Shown: piece by piece, positions 10,901 through 21,585 of the stretch | Layout of the letters: each line of letters opens with the position of its first letter | How positions within the stretch are numbered: the first letter of the stretch is position 1 | Origin: Clostridium massiliamazoniense | GTDB lineage: Bacteria; Bacillota; Clostridia; Clostridiales; Clostridiaceae | Length of the DNA: 64,000 bases | Direction of reading: 5' to 3' | Assembly (NCBI RefSeq): GCF_001403635.1 | Contig: NZ_LN879468.1 | Coordinates: 806,001-870,000 of the forward strand | Notes under the pieces: generated by a model | What the model was told of the DNA's origin: nothing | Database searches by the model: none | What the model saw: the letters and a program-made list of their open reading frames with translations, nothing else | Made by a program: the position numbers and the translations under genes

Positions 10901-12290
10901 GATTTACAAACTCACTAAATCTATCAATTATTTCACCATTCTTTATTTTTACAGCACCAATTTCTATTATTTTATCATTTTTGCTAGAAAATCCTGTAGT
11001 CTCTAAATCGAAGACTACAAATTCTCCATCTAAATCTCCCTCTTCTCCATTTATAACCATAGGAGTTCCATTATCAACTAAATAACCTTCTACACCATAG
11101 ATTATTTTTATGCCATGTTTTTTCCCTGCACTTTGAGCATCTGGGAATGCTTGAACAACACCATGGTCAGTTATTGCTACAGCTTTATGACCAAATTTAG
11201 CAGCTTGCTTCACTATATCAGAAGCTGAAGATACTGCATCCATCATACTCATTGTTGTATGTAAATGAAGTTCAACTCTTTTTTCTTCACTATTATCCAT
11301 TCTTTCTACTTTTGTCATTTTACAAATATCTCTAGCCATAATTACTACTTCTTTAGCATAAGGGTCCATAGTAGCTTCCCCTCTTACCTTACAGTAGAAA
11401 CCTTTTTTAACATGTTCTAAAACCTCTGAATCTTTAGATTTTAAGAAACACTTAACAGCTATAGAACTTGTATAATCTGTTATGAAGAATGTTAAAATAA
11501 TTTTTCCAGCTCTAGTTTCAAAAATATCTGTTTTGAAAACTTCTCCTGTTATAGCTACAACTCCAGAACCTTGATTAACTTCTTTTATGTCTATAGACTC
11601 TTCCCTTATAGCTCTACCTAAAATAATATTTTCATTTTTAGGACCAGCTTCCTTTGAATATTCTCCATAGGATTTTTTCTTTTCAGCAGTTTTAGGCTGA
11701 GCTGGTTTTTTTACACCTTCTACCTGTCTAGTTTTTATTTCCTTAGCTAATTCTTTTTCTGCTTTTACTTGTATATCAATATAACTATTATCCCTAAGCT
11801 CTTCATTATAATTCACTTCAATATTACAGCTTAAATCAAAAGTTGCATTTATTATATTTCTTATTTTATTATCTATTTTATTTTTTTCATTAAGCTTAAC
11901 TAAATAATCATAACCTGATTCTAATATAAGGCTATTATTAACAACAGTTCTCTTTGCCGTTGTTAAAAGTGGCTTCATCATAGGATATTCCTTAACTACT
12001 GAATCGATTATGTTTAACCAATATTTTGTTGACACATCCTCTAATGTTGCATTAGATATATTAATAAAAATAACTAATTCTATTTCTATATCCATTCCTA
12101 GTGCTTTTTTTATGTATTTCTCTATATTTTTTTGATTTTCCTCACTAATTTGATCCTTGCTTTTTATTATAACCTTTAGTAAATTTCTACTCTTTACTAA
12201 CTGAAATTTTTCTATTTCAAATTCTAAGTCATAAAGTTTATCATCTTTTTTTAATGTATCATTGATTTTTTTAATAAACTCAGCACTCAA
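7974..12290 (-). CDS. polC: DNA polymerase III alpha subunit, Gram-positive PolC type
   Basis: PolC is the replicative DNA polymerase of low-GC Firmicutes, carrying its own 3'-5' proofreading exonuclease. The 1438 residues follow family order: N-terminal and OB-fold regions, PHP domain start (ELHLHTT near residue 340), inserted exonuclease (VVFDLETTG near 425, with HNAAFD and [12 protein letters not shown]), the rest of PHP, a zinc finger ([10 protein letters not shown]...CPDCGAEY near 930), and the polymerase core with [10 protein letters not shown] near 970. The start is TTG, 8 bases after AGGAG. No in-frame ATG nearby has a better site. It appears to be monocistronic. Confidence 0.97.
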   Translation of the reverse strand: MSAEFIKKINDTLKKDDKLYDLEFEIEKFQLVKSRNLLKVIIKSKDQISEENQKNIEKYIKKALGMDIEIELVIFINISNATLEDVSTKYWLNIIDSVVKEYPMMKPLLTTAKRTVVNNSLILESGYDYLVKLNEKNKIDNKIRNIINATFDLSCNIEVNYNEELRDNSYIDIQVKAEKELAKEIKTRQVEGVKKPAQPKTAEKKKSYGEYSKEAGPKNENIILGRAIREESIDIKEVNQGSGVVAITGEVFKTDIFETRAGKIILTFFITDYTSSIAVKCFLKSKDSEVLEHVKKGFYCKVRGEATMDPYAKEVVIMARDICKMTKVERMDNSEEKRVELHLHTTMSMMDAVSSASDIVKQAAKFGHKAVAITDHGVVQAFPDAQSAGKKHGIKIIYGVEGYLVDNGTPMVINGEEGDLDGEFVVFDLETTGFSSKNDKIIEIGAVKIKNGEIIDRFSEFVNPERMIPAEIIDLTGITDDMVKDAEKIETILPKFMDFTGDATMVAHNAAFDISFIKKNLKDLDRTFKNQVMDTVPLARFLYPELKRVKLNTVAKHLGVSLENHHRAVDDAKATADILVISFKKLKEELEINTLKELNKEFLENVDVKKQPLHHVIILAKDQKGLKNLYKIVSDAHLKYFFRKPRIPKTLLTEMREGLIIGSACEGGQLYKAVLEGKTGEELKEVADFYDYFEIQPIGNNAHLVRKGNVKDNDELKEINKKIYDLGQEMNRPVVATCDVHFLNPTDEAFRRVIQAGQGFGDCDNQPPLYFRTTEEMLKEFAYLGEEVSKEVVIYNTQKIADQIEEIKPIPDETFPPKIEGAEEDIKRMTLDKVHSIYGDILPEVVQKRLDKELNSIINNGYAVLYLIAQKLVAKSLEDGYLVGSRGSVGSSFVATMSDITEVNGLPPHYVCPNCKKSEFFLDGSISSGADLPNKKCPDCGAEYIKDGHDIPFETFLGFEGDKEPDIDLNFSGEYQGVVHKYTEVLFGEGYVFKAGTIGTVAEKTAYGYVKKYLQERDIVVSQAEIERLTIGCTGVKRTSGQHPGGIMVVPQDNEIFNFCPIQHPADDVNTDIITTHFDYHSISGRLLKLDILGHDDPTVLRMLQDLTGVDPKTIPLNDPKVISLFTSTEALGVTKEELGCEVGSYGLPEFGTKFVRQMLVDTQPKSFADLVRISGLSHGTDVWLNNAQYFIKEGYTTLKDCISTRDDIMVYLMYKDLPPKTAFTIMEKVRKGKGLSEEDEAVMREHNVPDWYIESCKRIKYMFPKGHAVAYVMMAVRIAYFKVYYPEAYYTTYFSVRADDFDAELICKGEAVIKAKMDELNALGNAISVKEKGLLTILEISYEMYKRGFKFQKVDLYTSDAMKFKIEPEGIRPPLNALQGVGDNAAKAIVEARKDGEFISKEDLRIRAKISKTVIETLGVHGCLEGMQDTNQLSLFG

Positions 12291-12414
12291 AATAACATCT
12301 CCTTTTTAAAGTGTAAAGAGGCTGCATTAGGTCAACCTCTAAATAATTTCTCTTACCTTTATAAAATATATTATTCCTCTCCTAAGATTTCTATATAGTT
12401 AGCTAAAAGGCAGA

Positions 12415-12445
12415 GGGGATATATCTGTAATTTTGATACATCCCC
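12415..12445 (-). terminator. ispG terminator hairpin, similar to one at 46110-46139
   Basis: The minus strand GGGGATGTATC (12435-12445) pairs with GATATATCCCC (12415-12425) through one G-U pair. On the plus strand that position would be an A-C mismatch, so the minus strand is favoured. It lies 8 bases past the ispG stop and is followed by TCTGCCTTTTAGCTA. A closely related hairpin and tail follow the stop of the gene ending at 46153. Confidence 0.6.
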
Positions 12446-12452
12446 ATTATTT

Positions 12453-13502
12453 CTATAGTTCTTCTATAGTTTTTATTAATTCTTCTACTAATTCTTCTTC
12501 TTTAACTTTTTTATAGATTTCACCTTTTTTAAAGATTAAACCTACACCTTTTCCACCTGCTATTCCAATATCAGCTTCTCTAGCTTCTCCAGGTCCATTA
12601 ACAACACAGCCCATAATAGCTACCGTTATATTTTTTTTATAACCTTCTAGTCTTTTTTCAACTTCATTAGCAATTCCTATTAAATCAATTTCTGTTCTAC
12701 CACAAGTTGGACATGATATAAATTCAATTCCACCTTCTCCATATCCAAAGTTAGCTAGAATTTCTTTACCTACTTTAACTTCTTCTATAGGATCACCTGT
12801 TAATGATATTCTTATAGTATCACCAATACCTTCTGCAAGTAAGGTTCCTATTCCTATAGATGATTTTATAGTTCCTCTCCAAGGAGTTCCAGCTTCAGTT
12901 ACACCTAAATGAAGAGGATAATCTACTTTTTCAGAAGCTATTCTATAGCTTTCTATCATTGTTTTTATATTAGATGATTTTAATGATATTACTATATCTC
13001 TAAAATCTAACTCTTCTAATATTTTAACATGTTCTAAAGCACTTTCAACTATAGCTTCTGCGGAAGGTTTACCATATTTTAATAAAAGTTCTCTTGAAAT
13101 AGATCCAGAGTTAACACCTATTCTTATTGGTATATTTCTTTCTTTACAAGCTTTTACTACAGCTTCAACTCTATCTCTACTTCCTATATTTCCTGGATTA
13201 ATTCTTATAGCTGATATACCATTTTCTGCAACCTTTAAAGCCAATCTATAATCAAAATGTATATCTGCAACTACAGGAATATTGACTAATTTAACAATAT
13301 CCTTAATAGCTTCAGCAGCTTCCATATCTGGAACTGCACATCTTACTATTTCACATCCGGCTTCTTCTAAAGCTTTAATCTGTGCTACAGTAGCTTCTAC
13401 ATCTCTTGTGTCTGTATTAGTCATAGATTGCACAGATACCTTTGAGTCTCCTCCAATATATACATTTCCAACTTTTACTTTTCTAGTTTTTTTTCTATTC
13501 AT
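12453..13502 (-). CDS. ispG: 4-hydroxy-3-methylbut-2-enyl diphosphate synthase (flavodoxin type)
   Basis: IspG (GcpE) catalyses the penultimate step of the MEP isoprenoid pathway using a [4Fe-4S] cluster. The 349-residue protein starts with the typical [16 protein letters not shown] and [16 protein letters not shown]. The cluster cysteines are visible in [11 protein letters not shown] and [10 protein letters not shown] near the C-terminus. GAGGTG precedes the ATG. It lies directly downstream of rseP and dxr, so two MEP enzymes (dxr, ispG) bracket a membrane protease, a common Firmicute arrangement. Confidence 0.97.
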   Translation of the reverse strand: MNRKKTRKVKVGNVYIGGDSKVSVQSMTNTDTRDVEATVAQIKALEEAGCEIVRCAVPDMEAAEAIKDIVKLVNIPVVADIHFDYRLALKVAENGISAIRINPGNIGSRDRVEAVVKACKERNIPIRIGVNSGSISRELLLKYGKPSAEAIVESALEHVKILEELDFRDIVISLKSSNIKTMIESYRIASEKVDYPLHLGVTEAGTPWRGTIKSSIGIGTLLAEGIGDTIRISLTGDPIEEVKVGKEILANFGYGEGGIEFISCPTCGRTEIDLIGIANEVEKRLEGYKKNITVAIMGCVVNGPGEAREADIGIAGGKGVGLIFKKGEIYKKVKEEELVEELIKTIEEL

Positions 13503-13513
13503 TTAATCACCTC

Positions 13514-14536
13514 TTATATGCTTACTGGGAATATTATATCCTTCAGTACCACAACAAGCATAAGTCCCATTAAAAGCATAAATCCAACCATATTTACATA
13601 GCCAACAAACTTTGGAGGTATCTTTTTTCTTGTAATAGTTTCTATCAATAAAATAAAAATATGTCCTCCATCTAAGGCTGGAAATGGTATTAAATTAAAT
13701 ATCCCTATTTGCACGCTTAAAATAGCTATTAAAGAGAATAAATTCCAAATCCCTGCCTTAGCAGCCTTACTTGACATTTTTATTATTGTTATAGGTCCTC
13801 CAACATCAGTTTTAAAATTTGCTTCCCCTGTAATCATCATCTTTAATGATAAAAAGGTTTGCTTACCTAAAGAACCTATTTCTTTAAAACTCTCACTTAT
13901 GGCTTCTATAAATTTAGGTTTTTCAACTTTTTCAAATTCAATACCTATTCTATAACTATTATCAACCATTTCTGGATTTATAACTTTTTTAATTTCTTGA
14001 CCTGCTCTATCTATTATCATTTCAATAGGGTTTCCTTTACTTAATGCAATACCAACACTAACATCTCCAGTTGTAATAACTTTACTTCCATTAACCTTCA
14101 TTATCTTATCTCCAGCTAAAAGTCCAGCTGAAGCTGCTGGTGAATTTTCCATTGGCACTTTTATAGTGTTGGTTCTAAACCCAAAATTCATTATTATAAC
14201 CATGAATATGGCTATAGCCAACAACATATTCATAAAAGCTCCTGCACCAAATACAACAGCTCTCACTAAAGGAGACTTATTGCAAAGCGCTCTATTATCA
14301 CTACTCTGTATTTCTTCATCTTCATTTTCTCCAAGCATTTGTACATAGCCACCTATAGGAAAGGCTCTTATACTATAATCAGTTTCTCCTTTATTTACAG
14401 AGAAAACCTTCGGTCCCATTCCTATTGCAAATTCTTCTACTTTAACACCATTTAATTTTGCTGCGACAAAATGACCAACCTCATGAATTAATATTATAAG
14501 CCCTAGGCCTAAAATCGCAAAGATAATATATATCAT
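13514..14536 (-). CDS. rseP: RIP metalloprotease RseP (site-2 protease family)
   Basis: This is an intramembrane zinc protease that cleaves membrane-anchored anti-sigma factors and signal-peptide remnants. The first membrane segment contains HEVGH at residues 18-22. A PDZ domain follows (AGLLAGDKIMKVNGSKV near residue 145), and the second catalytic motif NLIPFPALDGGH lies near residue 285. The length of 340 residues fits the family. It lies between dxr and ispG. Confidence 0.95.
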   Translation of the reverse strand: MIYIIFAILGLGLIILIHEVGHFVAAKLNGVKVEEFAIGMGPKVFSVNKGETDYSIRAFPIGGYVQMLGENEDEEIQSSDNRALCNKSPLVRAVVFGAGAFMNMLLAIAIFMVIIMNFGFRTNTIKVPMENSPAASAGLLAGDKIMKVNGSKVITTGDVSVGIALSKGNPIEMIIDRAGQEIKKVINPEMVDNSYRIGIEFEKVEKPKFIEAISESFKEIGSLGKQTFLSLKMMITGEANFKTDVGGPITIIKMSSKAAKAGIWNLFSLIAILSVQIGIFNLIPFPALDGGHIFILLIETITRKKIPPKFVGYVNMVGFMLLMGLMLVVVLKDIIFPVSI

Positions 14537-14570
14537 TAAACCCCTCCTAGAATAAAATTCCCCCTATAAA

Positions 14571-15728
14571 TTAAGAATTATATTTTTTATAAATATATTC
14601 TCTAACTTTTTTATCCTTATTAATAACATTTTCTAAAGTTATTTCTTCTTTATATTCAAATATATTCATTATTTCTTCTATTATGTTTCCTATATCTAAA
14701 TATGATATTCTTTCTTCTAAAAATAATTCTACTAAAACTTCATTAGCTGCATTCACTATAGTTGGCATAAGACCACCAAGCTTACCAGCTTTATAAGCAA
14801 GTTTTAAACATTTAAAGACATCCATATCAGGTTTTTCAAAATTTAATTTACTTATAGTAGAAAAATCTAACTTTCTTTCTACATTCCCTTCCCTATTAGG
14901 GTAATTTAATGCATATTGTATAGGTAGCTTCATATCAGGAACACCTAATTGAGCCATAACAGCACCATCAGTATATTGAACCATTGAATGCACTATTGAT
15001 TCTGGATGAACTATAACTTCAATATCATCATAAGGACAATCAAATAAGAAATGTGCTTCTATTACCTCTAATCCTTTATTCATTAATGTAGATGAATCTA
15101 TAGTTATTTTTCTTCCCATTGACCAATTTGGATGTTTTAAAGCATCTTTCACTGTAACCTTCTTTAAATCCTCTAGAGTTTTTCCTCTAAAAGGTCCTCC
15201 TGATGCTGTTAATAATATTTTATCTATTTTATTGTGGAAATTACCTTGTAAGCATTGAAATATAGCACTATGTTCTGAATCAACTGGCAATATTTTAACT
15301 GAGTTTTCTTTAGCTTTTCTCATAACTAATTCTCCTGCCACAACAAGAGTTTCTTTATTAGCAAGAGCAATATGCTTTTTAGCCTCTATAGCTTTTAAAG
15401 TTGGCTCAAGACCTATCATTCCCACTACTGAAGTTACAACTATTTCAATTTCCTCTAAAGTTGCAACTTTATTTAGTCCATCTATACCGAAAATTAATTC
15501 ACATTCTATGTTTTCTTTTTCTAAAATTTTCTTTAGTTTGTTATAGGAATCCTCATAAGTTATAGCTACAACCTTTGGTTTAAATTCTTTTATTATCTCT
15601 AAAGTTAATCCAACATTTTTATGTGCTGATATACCTACTAATTCAAATTTATCCTTATGATATCTTAAAACATCTAAGGTTTGAGTACCTATTGAACCTG
15701 TAACTCCTAAAATAGAAATTTTTTTCAT
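14571..15728 (-). CDS. dxr: 1-deoxy-D-xylulose 5-phosphate reductoisomerase
   Basis: Dxr converts DXP to MEP using NADPH, the committed step of the MEP pathway. The N-terminal GVTGSIGTQTLDVLR is the NADPH-binding loop. Substrate and metal motifs follow: LPVDSEHSAIFQ near residue 150, ASGGPFRG near 185 and HPNWSMG near 205. 385 residues is standard. AAGGAGG precedes the ATG. A promoter lies upstream (15794-15822). Confidence 0.97.
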   Translation of the reverse strand: MKKISILGVTGSIGTQTLDVLRYHKDKFELVGISAHKNVGLTLEIIKEFKPKVVAITYEDSYNKLKKILEKENIECELIFGIDGLNKVATLEEIEIVVTSVVGMIGLEPTLKAIEAKKHIALANKETLVVAGELVMRKAKENSVKILPVDSEHSAIFQCLQGNFHNKIDKILLTASGGPFRGKTLEDLKKVTVKDALKHPNWSMGRKITIDSSTLMNKGLEVIEAHFLFDCPYDDIEVIVHPESIVHSMVQYTDGAVMAQLGVPDMKLPIQYALNYPNREGNVERKLDFSTISKLNFEKPDMDVFKCLKLAYKAGKLGGLMPTIVNAANEVLVELFLEERISYLDIGNIIEEIMNIFEYKEEITLENVINKDKKVREYIYKKYNS

Positions 15729-15793
15729 TATTATTTTCCTCCTTGCTGCTAACCCCCTACGACCATATATAGTAATTTCTATATATAATGTAT

Positions 15794-15822
15794 ATTTTAA
15801 ATCATTACTATAACAAATACAA
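15794..15822 (-). promoter_or_regulatory. dxr promoter
   Basis: Minus-strand TTGTAT (15817-15822) and TAAAAT (15794-15799) have 17-base spacing. Transcription would begin after the cdsA terminator and drive dxr-rseP-ispG. A hairpin-forming ATATATAG...CTATATAT sequence follows at about 15766-15788 in the leader. Confidence 0.6.
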
Positions 15823-15842
15823 CTTTGTTTAGTTTAATAAAT

Positions 15843-15872
15843 AAAAAAACCCTCTCGATTTAGAGAAGGCTT
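15843..15872 (-). terminator. cdsA terminator
   Basis: On the minus strand, immediately after the cdsA stop, CTTCTCT and AGAGGG form a hairpin (with G-U pairs) followed by seven T. It separates cdsA from the dxr promoter. Confidence 0.75.
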
Positions 15873-15878
15873 TTTTAT

Positions 15879-16685
15879 TTATTTGATTATCATAAATGCT
15901 AATGTTAGATAGAAATATACTACTATTGATGAAAATAATATACTATCAAATCTATCTAATATTCCTCCATGTCCTGGAATTAGATTACTATAATCTTTAA
16001 CTTCAGAATATCTTTTTATTGATGATGCAACTAAATCTCCAAACTGTGAAAATACTCCACATAAAAGTCCTATTAATACATAATTCCAAAGAGGTATAAC
16101 ATTAACATGAGCATATCTAGATATTACAAATCCAAAAATACCGCATATTACTGCACTTCCTATCATCCCTCCTAAAGACCCTTCTACAGTCTTTTTAGGA
16201 CTTACTTTAGGACATAATTTATGTTTTCCTAAATATTTTCCAGAATAATAAGCAAAAGTATCACATCCAAAAGAAGCTAAGAATATAAGCCAAACTAGGT
16301 AGTTTCCACCTTTCATTTCATTTACTAAAAATATTAAACTAAAAAATACACCTACATATATAAATCCTACCATAGTCATTGCTGAATCTATAAATGTATA
16401 CTTTGTATTTATCACTGGAAAACAAAGCAAAACTGCCATTCCTATTATTATTATATAAGATAATATTTGAAAGTTATTTCCACTCAAATAATAACAAAAC
16501 AATAATATGTATCCCATAGACATTATAGGTTTCATTTCTTTTACTTTAATAACTTTATAAAATTCATAAATACCTAGTATTGATAAAAAAGCTACTAATC
16601 CCTTTAACCAAATACCACCTAAAAATATAAATATAATCAAAGGAGCTAATATCAAAGCTCCCAAGTATCTGTTATTAGACTTCAT
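15879..16685 (-). CDS. cdsA: phosphatidate cytidylyltransferase (CDP-diglyceride synthase)
   Basis: CdsA makes CDP-diacylglycerol from phosphatidate and CTP, the branch point of phospholipid synthesis. The protein is 268 residues with multiple hydrophobic membrane segments and the family signature near the C-terminus, SSIKRYSEVKDYSNLIPGHG followed by GILDRFDS. It lies 18 bases downstream of uppS, the standard uppS-cdsA pair. Confidence 0.96.
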   Translation of the reverse strand: MKSNNRYLGALILAPLIIFIFLGGIWLKGLVAFLSILGIYEFYKVIKVKEMKPIMSMGYILLFCYYLSGNNFQILSYIIIIGMAVLLCFPVINTKYTFIDSAMTMVGFIYVGVFFSLIFLVNEMKGGNYLVWLIFLASFGCDTFAYYSGKYLGKHKLCPKVSPKKTVEGSLGGMIGSAVICGIFGFVISRYAHVNVIPLWNYVLIGLLCGVFSQFGDLVASSIKRYSEVKDYSNLIPGHGGILDRFDSILFSSIVVYFYLTLAFMIIK

Positions 16686-16703
16686 ACATCCAACCCCTTA
16701 GCT

Positions 16704-17468
16704 TTATTTAACTCCACCAAATCTTCTATCTCTATTTTGATAGTCAGATATAGCTTTTTTTAAAGCTTCTCCATCAAAATCTGGCCAGTTTATATTTGAA
16801 TACCAAAATTCTGAATATGCACATTGCCATAGTAAATAATTACTAATTCTCTGTTCTCCACTCGGTCTTATAATCATATCTGGATCTGGCATACCCTTAG
16901 TATCTAAGTAGTTTTCAAAGCTTTTTTCATTAAATTCCTCTAATGTTATTTTTCCTTCTTTGTAATCTTCCATAACCTTTTTTATAGATCTAATTATTTC
17001 ATCTCTGCCACCATAATTAAATGCTACATTTAAAACTATTCCAGTATTATCTTTAGTTTTATCTAAAGCCATTGCTATTTCCTCTTGACAAAAATCTGGT
17101 GTTTTTGTTATATCACCTATTATACTGATTCTAACATTTTCTTCATGGAGTTCATTAATTTCTTTTCTTAAGAATTCTACTAAAAGCTTCATAAGGGCAT
17201 TAACTTCATCTTTTGGTCTCTTCCAATTTTCAGTTGAAAAAGCATATAAAGTTAAGTATCTAACCCCTAAACTATTACATTCTTTTAAAACTTTCTTTAT
17301 AGCAGCCATACCAGCTCTATGTCCCATGGTTCTTGGTAATTTTCTCTCTTTAGCCCATCTACCATTACCATCCATTATAATTGCTATGTGCTTTGGTATA
17401 TTTTCCATATCTAACTCTAATTCTTCAATAGAGTTATTTTTCTGCTTGTTATTGAAAAATTTTACCAC
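16704..17468 (-). CDS. uppS: undecaprenyl diphosphate synthase
   Basis: UppS condenses IPP onto farnesyl diphosphate to give the C55 lipid carrier for cell-wall synthesis. The family signature IMDGNGRWAKERKLPR with the catalytic Asp is present, followed by GHRAGM, and the C-terminal IRPSGEQRISNYLLWQ. The frame is open to a TTG at 17483, but the GGGAGG ribosome binding site lies inside that stretch (17476-17481). GTG at 17468 (MVKFFNNK), 7 bases downstream, is the likely start, giving 254 residues. Confidence 0.95.
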   Translation of the reverse strand: MVKFFNNKQKNNSIEELELDMENIPKHIAIIMDGNGRWAKERKLPRTMGHRAGMAAIKKVLKECNSLGVRYLTLYAFSTENWKRPKDEVNALMKLLVEFLRKEINELHEENVRISIIGDITKTPDFCQEEIAMALDKTKDNTGIVLNVAFNYGGRDEIIRSIKKVMEDYKEGKITLEEFNEKSFENYLDTKGMPDPDMIIRPSGEQRISNYLLWQCAYSEFWYSNINWPDFDGEALKKAISDYQNRDRRFGGVK

Positions 17469-17494
17469 CAAGACACCTCCCAAATTTTTAAATA

Positions 17495-17522
17495 TAAAAA
17501 AACCTGCTAAAGAAAGCAGGTT
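17495..17522 (-). terminator. terminator after frr
   Basis: Perfect 8-bp hairpin AACCTGCT/AGCAGGTT on the minus strand with a run of seven T, seven bases past the frr stop. Only about 27 bases separate it from the uppS start and no promoter is obvious there, so uppS-cdsA expression probably depends on readthrough. Confidence 0.85.
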
Positions 17523-17529
17523 AGAAAAA

Positions 17530-18084
17530 TTATAAAGTCATAATTTCTTTTTCTTTAGCTGAAATTATAGTATCAATTTCTTTTGTAAACTTATCTGTAA
17601 GTTTTTGAACATCTTCTTCGCCTTTTTTCACATCATCTTCTGTGATTTCACCGTCTTTTTTCATGTTCTTTATCTTATCATTTCCATCTCTTCTAATTGA
17701 TCTTAAAGCTACTTTTGCATCTTCACCATATTTCTTAACTTTTTTAACTAAGTCTTTTCTTGTTTCTTCAGTTAATTCAGGAACTAATAATCTTATTATT
17801 GTACCATCATTTGAAGGGTTTATTCCTAAATCTGATTTTAATATAGCTTTTTCTATATCTTTTAAAGTTTGTTTTTCCCAAGGAGTAATTACTAATAATC
17901 TTGGTTCTGGTGATGATATATTTGCAACTTGGCTTATAGGACACATACTTCCATAGTATTCTACTTCTATTTTATCAAGCATTTTTGCATTAGCTCTTCC
18001 AGCTCTCATTGTCCCTAAGTTTTCTTTTAAAACAACTATTGTTTTTCCCATTTTAACTTCTAATGACTTTACTAATTCCTTCAT
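17530..18084 (-). CDS. frr: ribosome recycling factor
   Basis: RRF splits post-termination ribosomes together with EF-G. The 184-residue length is typical. Family blocks include LGTMRAGRANAKMLDKIEV, ITPWEKQTLKDIEKAI and LVPELTEETRKDLVK. AGGAGG precedes the ATG. It lies 15 bases after pyrH, the conserved tsf-pyrH-frr order. Confidence 0.97.
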   Translation of the reverse strand: MKELVKSLEVKMGKTIVVLKENLGTMRAGRANAKMLDKIEVEYYGSMCPISQVANISSPEPRLLVITPWEKQTLKDIEKAILKSDLGINPSNDGTIIRLLVPELTEETRKDLVKKVKKYGEDAKVALRSIRRDGNDKIKNMKKDGEITEDDVKKGEEDVQKLTDKFTKEIDTIISAKEKEIMTL

Positions 18085-18099
18085 GTAATAAAAAACCTC

Positions 18100-18878
<779 letters not shown>

Positions 18879-18891
18879 ATTCATTTAATTC

Positions 18892-19800
18892 TTATTTTGC
18901 TCCCATTTTAGCAACTTCTTCAGCAAAGTTCTCTTCTTTCTTTTCGATACCTTCTCCTCTTTCGAATCTAGCGTATCTTACGATTGAAACTGGAGCTCCG
19001 ATTTCTTTTGATTTTTCTTCTAATAATTTAGAAATTGTCATATCTCCGTTTTTAACCCATTGTTGGTCTAATAAACATACTTCCTTGAAGTATTTCTTTA
19101 TTCTTCCTTCAACCATTTTTTCAACGATTTTTTCTGGTTTACCTTCGTTTAATGCTTGTGCTCTGTAAACTTCTCTTTCAGTTTCTAAGCTCTTAGCATC
19201 AACTTGATCTTGTGATAAGAATAATGGATTAGCAGCAGCTATTTGCATTGCTACATCTTTAGCTAATTGCTCTAAAACATCTGATGTTTTGTCGCAAGCT
19301 AATTCAACCATAACACCTATTCTTCCACCACCGTGAATATATTCTTGAACTAATCCACTTTCAACTGAGAATCTTTCAACTCTTCTTAAGTTCATATTTT
19401 CACCGATTTTAGCTATTAATTCAGTTAAAGTTTCTTGAACTGTTTTTCCAGCTAAATCTGCTGCTAAAACTTCTTCTACTGAGTTTAATTCTTTTTCTGC
19501 TACTAATTTAGCTATGTTGTCAGCTAAACCTACGAATTCTTCGTTTATAGCAACGAAATCTGTTTCACAGTTTAATTCGATTATAGCACCTTTTTTCTTA
19601 TCTTCTGAAACGTAAGTTTTAACTATACCTTCAGCAGCTATTCTTCCAGATTTCTTAGCAGCAGCTGCTAATCCTTTTTCTCTTAAGAACTCTACTGCTT
19701 TTTCCATATCTCCATTTGTTTCAGTAAGAGCTTTTTTACAGTCCATCATTCCTGCACCAGTTTTTTCTCTTAATTCTTTAACCATTTTTGCTGATATCAT
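18892..19800 (-). CDS. tsf: elongation factor Ts
   Basis: EF-Ts regenerates EF-Tu-GTP. The N-terminal UBA-like domain shows [20 protein letters not shown], and the [10 protein letters not shown] motif of the core is near residue 80. The length of 302 residues is normal. AGGAGG precedes the ATG. It is downstream of rpsB with a hairpin between them. Confidence 0.97.
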   Translation of the reverse strand: MISAKMVKELREKTGAGMMDCKKALTETNGDMEKAVEFLREKGLAAAAKKSGRIAAEGIVKTYVSEDKKKGAIIELNCETDFVAINEEFVGLADNIAKLVAEKELNSVEEVLAADLAGKTVQETLTELIAKIGENMNLRRVERFSVESGLVQEYIHGGGRIGVMVELACDKTSDVLEQLAKDVAMQIAAANPLFLSQDQVDAKSLETEREVYRAQALNEGKPEKIVEKMVEGRIKKYFKEVCLLDQQWVKNGDMTISKLLEEKSKEIGAPVSIVRYARFERGEGIEKKEENFAEEVAKMGAK

Positions 19801-19824
19801 TACAATTCCTCCTAACTAATTAAT

Positions 19825-19859
19825 GGAAAAGGTACATGAAGCAAGCTTCATCTACCTTT
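19825..19859 (-). terminator. hairpin between rpsB and tsf (probable partial terminator)
   Basis: A 15-bp hairpin with one mismatch (AAAGGTA-ATGAAGC stem) begins nine bases after the rpsB stop and is followed by TTTTCC on the minus strand. It probably lowers tsf relative to rpsB expression or protects the rpsB mRNA end. Confidence 0.65.
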
Positions 19860-19868
19860 AATAATTTA

Positions 19869-20570
19869 TTACTCAGCGATTTGTTCGCCTTGTCTTCCTT
19901 CTATTGAAGCATCTGCCATTTTGCTAGCTATTAACTTAACCGCTCTTATAGCATCATCATTTCCTGGGATTACATAGTCGATTTCTTCTGGATCACAGTT
20001 AGTATCAACTATAGCAACTACAGGGATTCCTAAAATCTTAGCTTCTGATACTGCATTCTTTTCTTTTCTTGTATCAACAACAAACATAGCTCCTATGTTT
20101 TCTACTACTAAGTTTTTGATTCCACCGATGTTCTTTTCTAATTTATCCATTTCACCTCTTAATTTAATAACTTCTTTCTTAGGTAAAACGTCGAAAGTTC
20201 CATCTTCTTCCATTTTGTGTAATTGCTCTAATCTTTCAATTCTCTTTTTCATAGTTTTGAAGTTAGTAAGCATTCCACCTAACCATCTGTGGTTAACATA
20301 GTGCATGTTTGATCTTATAGCTTCTTCTTTTATAACATCTTGAGCTTGTTTCTTAGTACCAACGAAAAGTATGTCTTTTCCTTCTACTGAGATTTCTCTT
20401 AAGAAATCGTAAGCTTCTTCTGCTTTTTTAACTGTTTTTTGTAAATCTATTATGTAGATTCCGTTTCTTTCTGTAAAGATGTATGGAGCCATTTTAGGGT
20501 TCCATCTTCTAGTTTGGTGTCCAAAGTGAACTCCAGCTTCTAATAATTGTTTCATTGAAATTACTGACAT
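19869..20570 (-). CDS. rpsB: 30S ribosomal protein S2
   Basis: S2 binds the 30S subunit at the head-body junction. The family start [20 protein letters not shown] is present, with [13 protein letters not shown] and [12 protein letters not shown] further on. 233 residues is standard. AAGGAGG precedes the ATG. First gene of the rpsB-tsf unit, with a near-consensus promoter and an unusually long leader. Confidence 0.97.
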   Translation of the reverse strand: MSVISMKQLLEAGVHFGHQTRRWNPKMAPYIFTERNGIYIIDLQKTVKKAEEAYDFLREISVEGKDILFVGTKKQAQDVIKEEAIRSNMHYVNHRWLGGMLTNFKTMKKRIERLEQLHKMEEDGTFDVLPKKEVIKLRGEMDKLEKNIGGIKNLVVENIGAMFVVDTRKEKNAVSEAKILGIPVVAIVDTNCDPEEIDYVIPGNDDAIRAVKLIASKMADASIEGRQGEQIAE

Positions 20571-20712
20571 TAAAAAATCCTCCTTATTGGTTAATCCTCC
20601 ACTATCTTTATCTTAAAAAGAATCCTTAACTAAAAGGCACCACTTTTTAAATTGGATAGCGTGTGTATTTTATTACCTTTGATAGTATATCATAGTGAAA
20701 TAAAACTATCAA
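20571..20712 (-). promoter_or_regulatory. rpsB promoter and structured 5' leader
   Basis: Minus-strand TTGATA (20707-20712) and TATACT (20684-20689) are spaced by 17 bases, a strong promoter. About 105 bases of leader follow. They can form an AAAAG/CTTTT hairpin around GTGGTGC (about 20634-20650) and contain complementary CTATC/GATAG segments about 50 bases apart. Ribosomal-protein autoregulation through such leaders is common, but this one is inferred only from its length and pairing. Confidence 0.65.
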
Positions 20713-20736
20713 CATAAAAATATACTTTATTTAAAT

Positions 20737-21513
20737 TTATTTTATTTTTTTAAGTTCATCTAATAATTTATTATTTAAAATTTTAATATGAGTCCCTTTC
20801 ATTCCCAAACTTCTAGACTCAATAACTCCTGCACTTTCAAACTTTCTTAATGCATTTACTATTACGGATCTTGTTATACCAACTTTATCTGCTATTTTTG
20901 ATGCTACAAGTAGACCTTCATTCCCGTTTAGTTGATCAAAAATATGTTCTACAGCTTCTAATTCTGAATATGATAAAGTTCCTATTGCTAATTGTACTAC
21001 AGCTTTATTTCTTGCTTCTTCTTCAAGTTCACTTTGTCTAGCTCTTAGCATTTCCATTCCAACTATAGCTCCACTATATTCTGATAAAACTAAATCCTCA
21101 TCATTAAAATGTTCTCCAAATCTTGCTAGAATTAACGTTCCAAGTCTTTCCCCACTTCCAACTATAGGTAAAATAGTTGTTATTTTTTCTGATACTACAC
21201 AGTTACCTTGTTCTTCAAATACACATAAGCCTTCATTTGGTAAATTTGCTAAAGTGTCATGAATGTTTAGTAATTTATCATTATAATCCTTTGGAAATTT
21301 CTTATCATTAAGAACCTTTTCAATCATTATTTTACATTTAAAATTTTCTGAAAAGGCATACCCTAATATTTTTCCTTTTTTACTTATAAGATATACATTA
21401 CACTCTAGAACATCACTTAACAATTTACATATGTCTGCAAATGCTACTGCTTCAGTTCCTGACTTTTGTAATATTCTAGTTAACTTTCTTGTTTTATTAA
21501 GTAGTGTGGACAT
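20737..21513 (-). CDS. codY: GTP-sensing transcriptional regulator CodY
   Basis: CodY is the global Firmicute repressor that responds to branched-chain amino acids and GTP. The 258 residues contain an N-terminal GAF ligand-binding domain and a C-terminal winged helix-turn-helix ([20 protein letters not shown] near residue 203). AAGGAGG precedes the ATG. It sits between topA and rpsB, a common clostridial position. A palindrome resembling a CodY box lies at its transcription start (21555-21578), suggesting autoregulation. Confidence 0.97.
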   Translation of the reverse strand: MSTLLNKTRKLTRILQKSGTEAVAFADICKLLSDVLECNVYLISKKGKILGYAFSENFKCKIMIEKVLNDKKFPKDYNDKLLNIHDTLANLPNEGLCVFEEQGNCVVSEKITTILPIVGSGERLGTLILARFGEHFNDEDLVLSEYSGAIVGMEMLRARQSELEEEARNKAVVQLAIGTLSYSELEAVEHIFDQLNGNEGLLVASKIADKVGITRSVIVNALRKFESAGVIESRSLGMKGTHIKILNNKLLDELKKIK

Positions 21514-21554
21514 GAAACTCCTCCTTACAAATATACCGCCCCTTTTAAATTCAA

Positions 21555-21578
21555 ATTATTTAGAATTTTCTAAATAAT
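21555..21578 (-). promoter_or_regulatory. palindromic operator candidate at codY transcription start (CodY-box-like)
   Basis: Two 11-base arms, ATTATTTAGAA and TTCTAAATAAT, form a perfect inverted repeat with a 2-base centre. The plus strand AATTTTCTAAATAAT (21564-21578) matches the CodY consensus AATTTTCWGAAAATT at 12 of 15 positions. It begins about 8 bases downstream of the -10 element, where a bound repressor would block initiation. Confidence 0.55.
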
Positions 21579-21585
21579 CATTATA

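Noticed and set aside
12291..12452. Third copy of the 45.9-kb RNA element upstream of polC
   Set aside because: Only the terminal hairpin and its tail resemble it. The conserved AGACTTAATTCA and TTATCTAG strings are missing, so it is treated as a shared terminator module.
15766..15790. ATATATAG/CTATATAT repeat before dxr as a regulatory operator
   Set aside because: It is low-complexity AT sequence of a kind common in this genome, with no other support.
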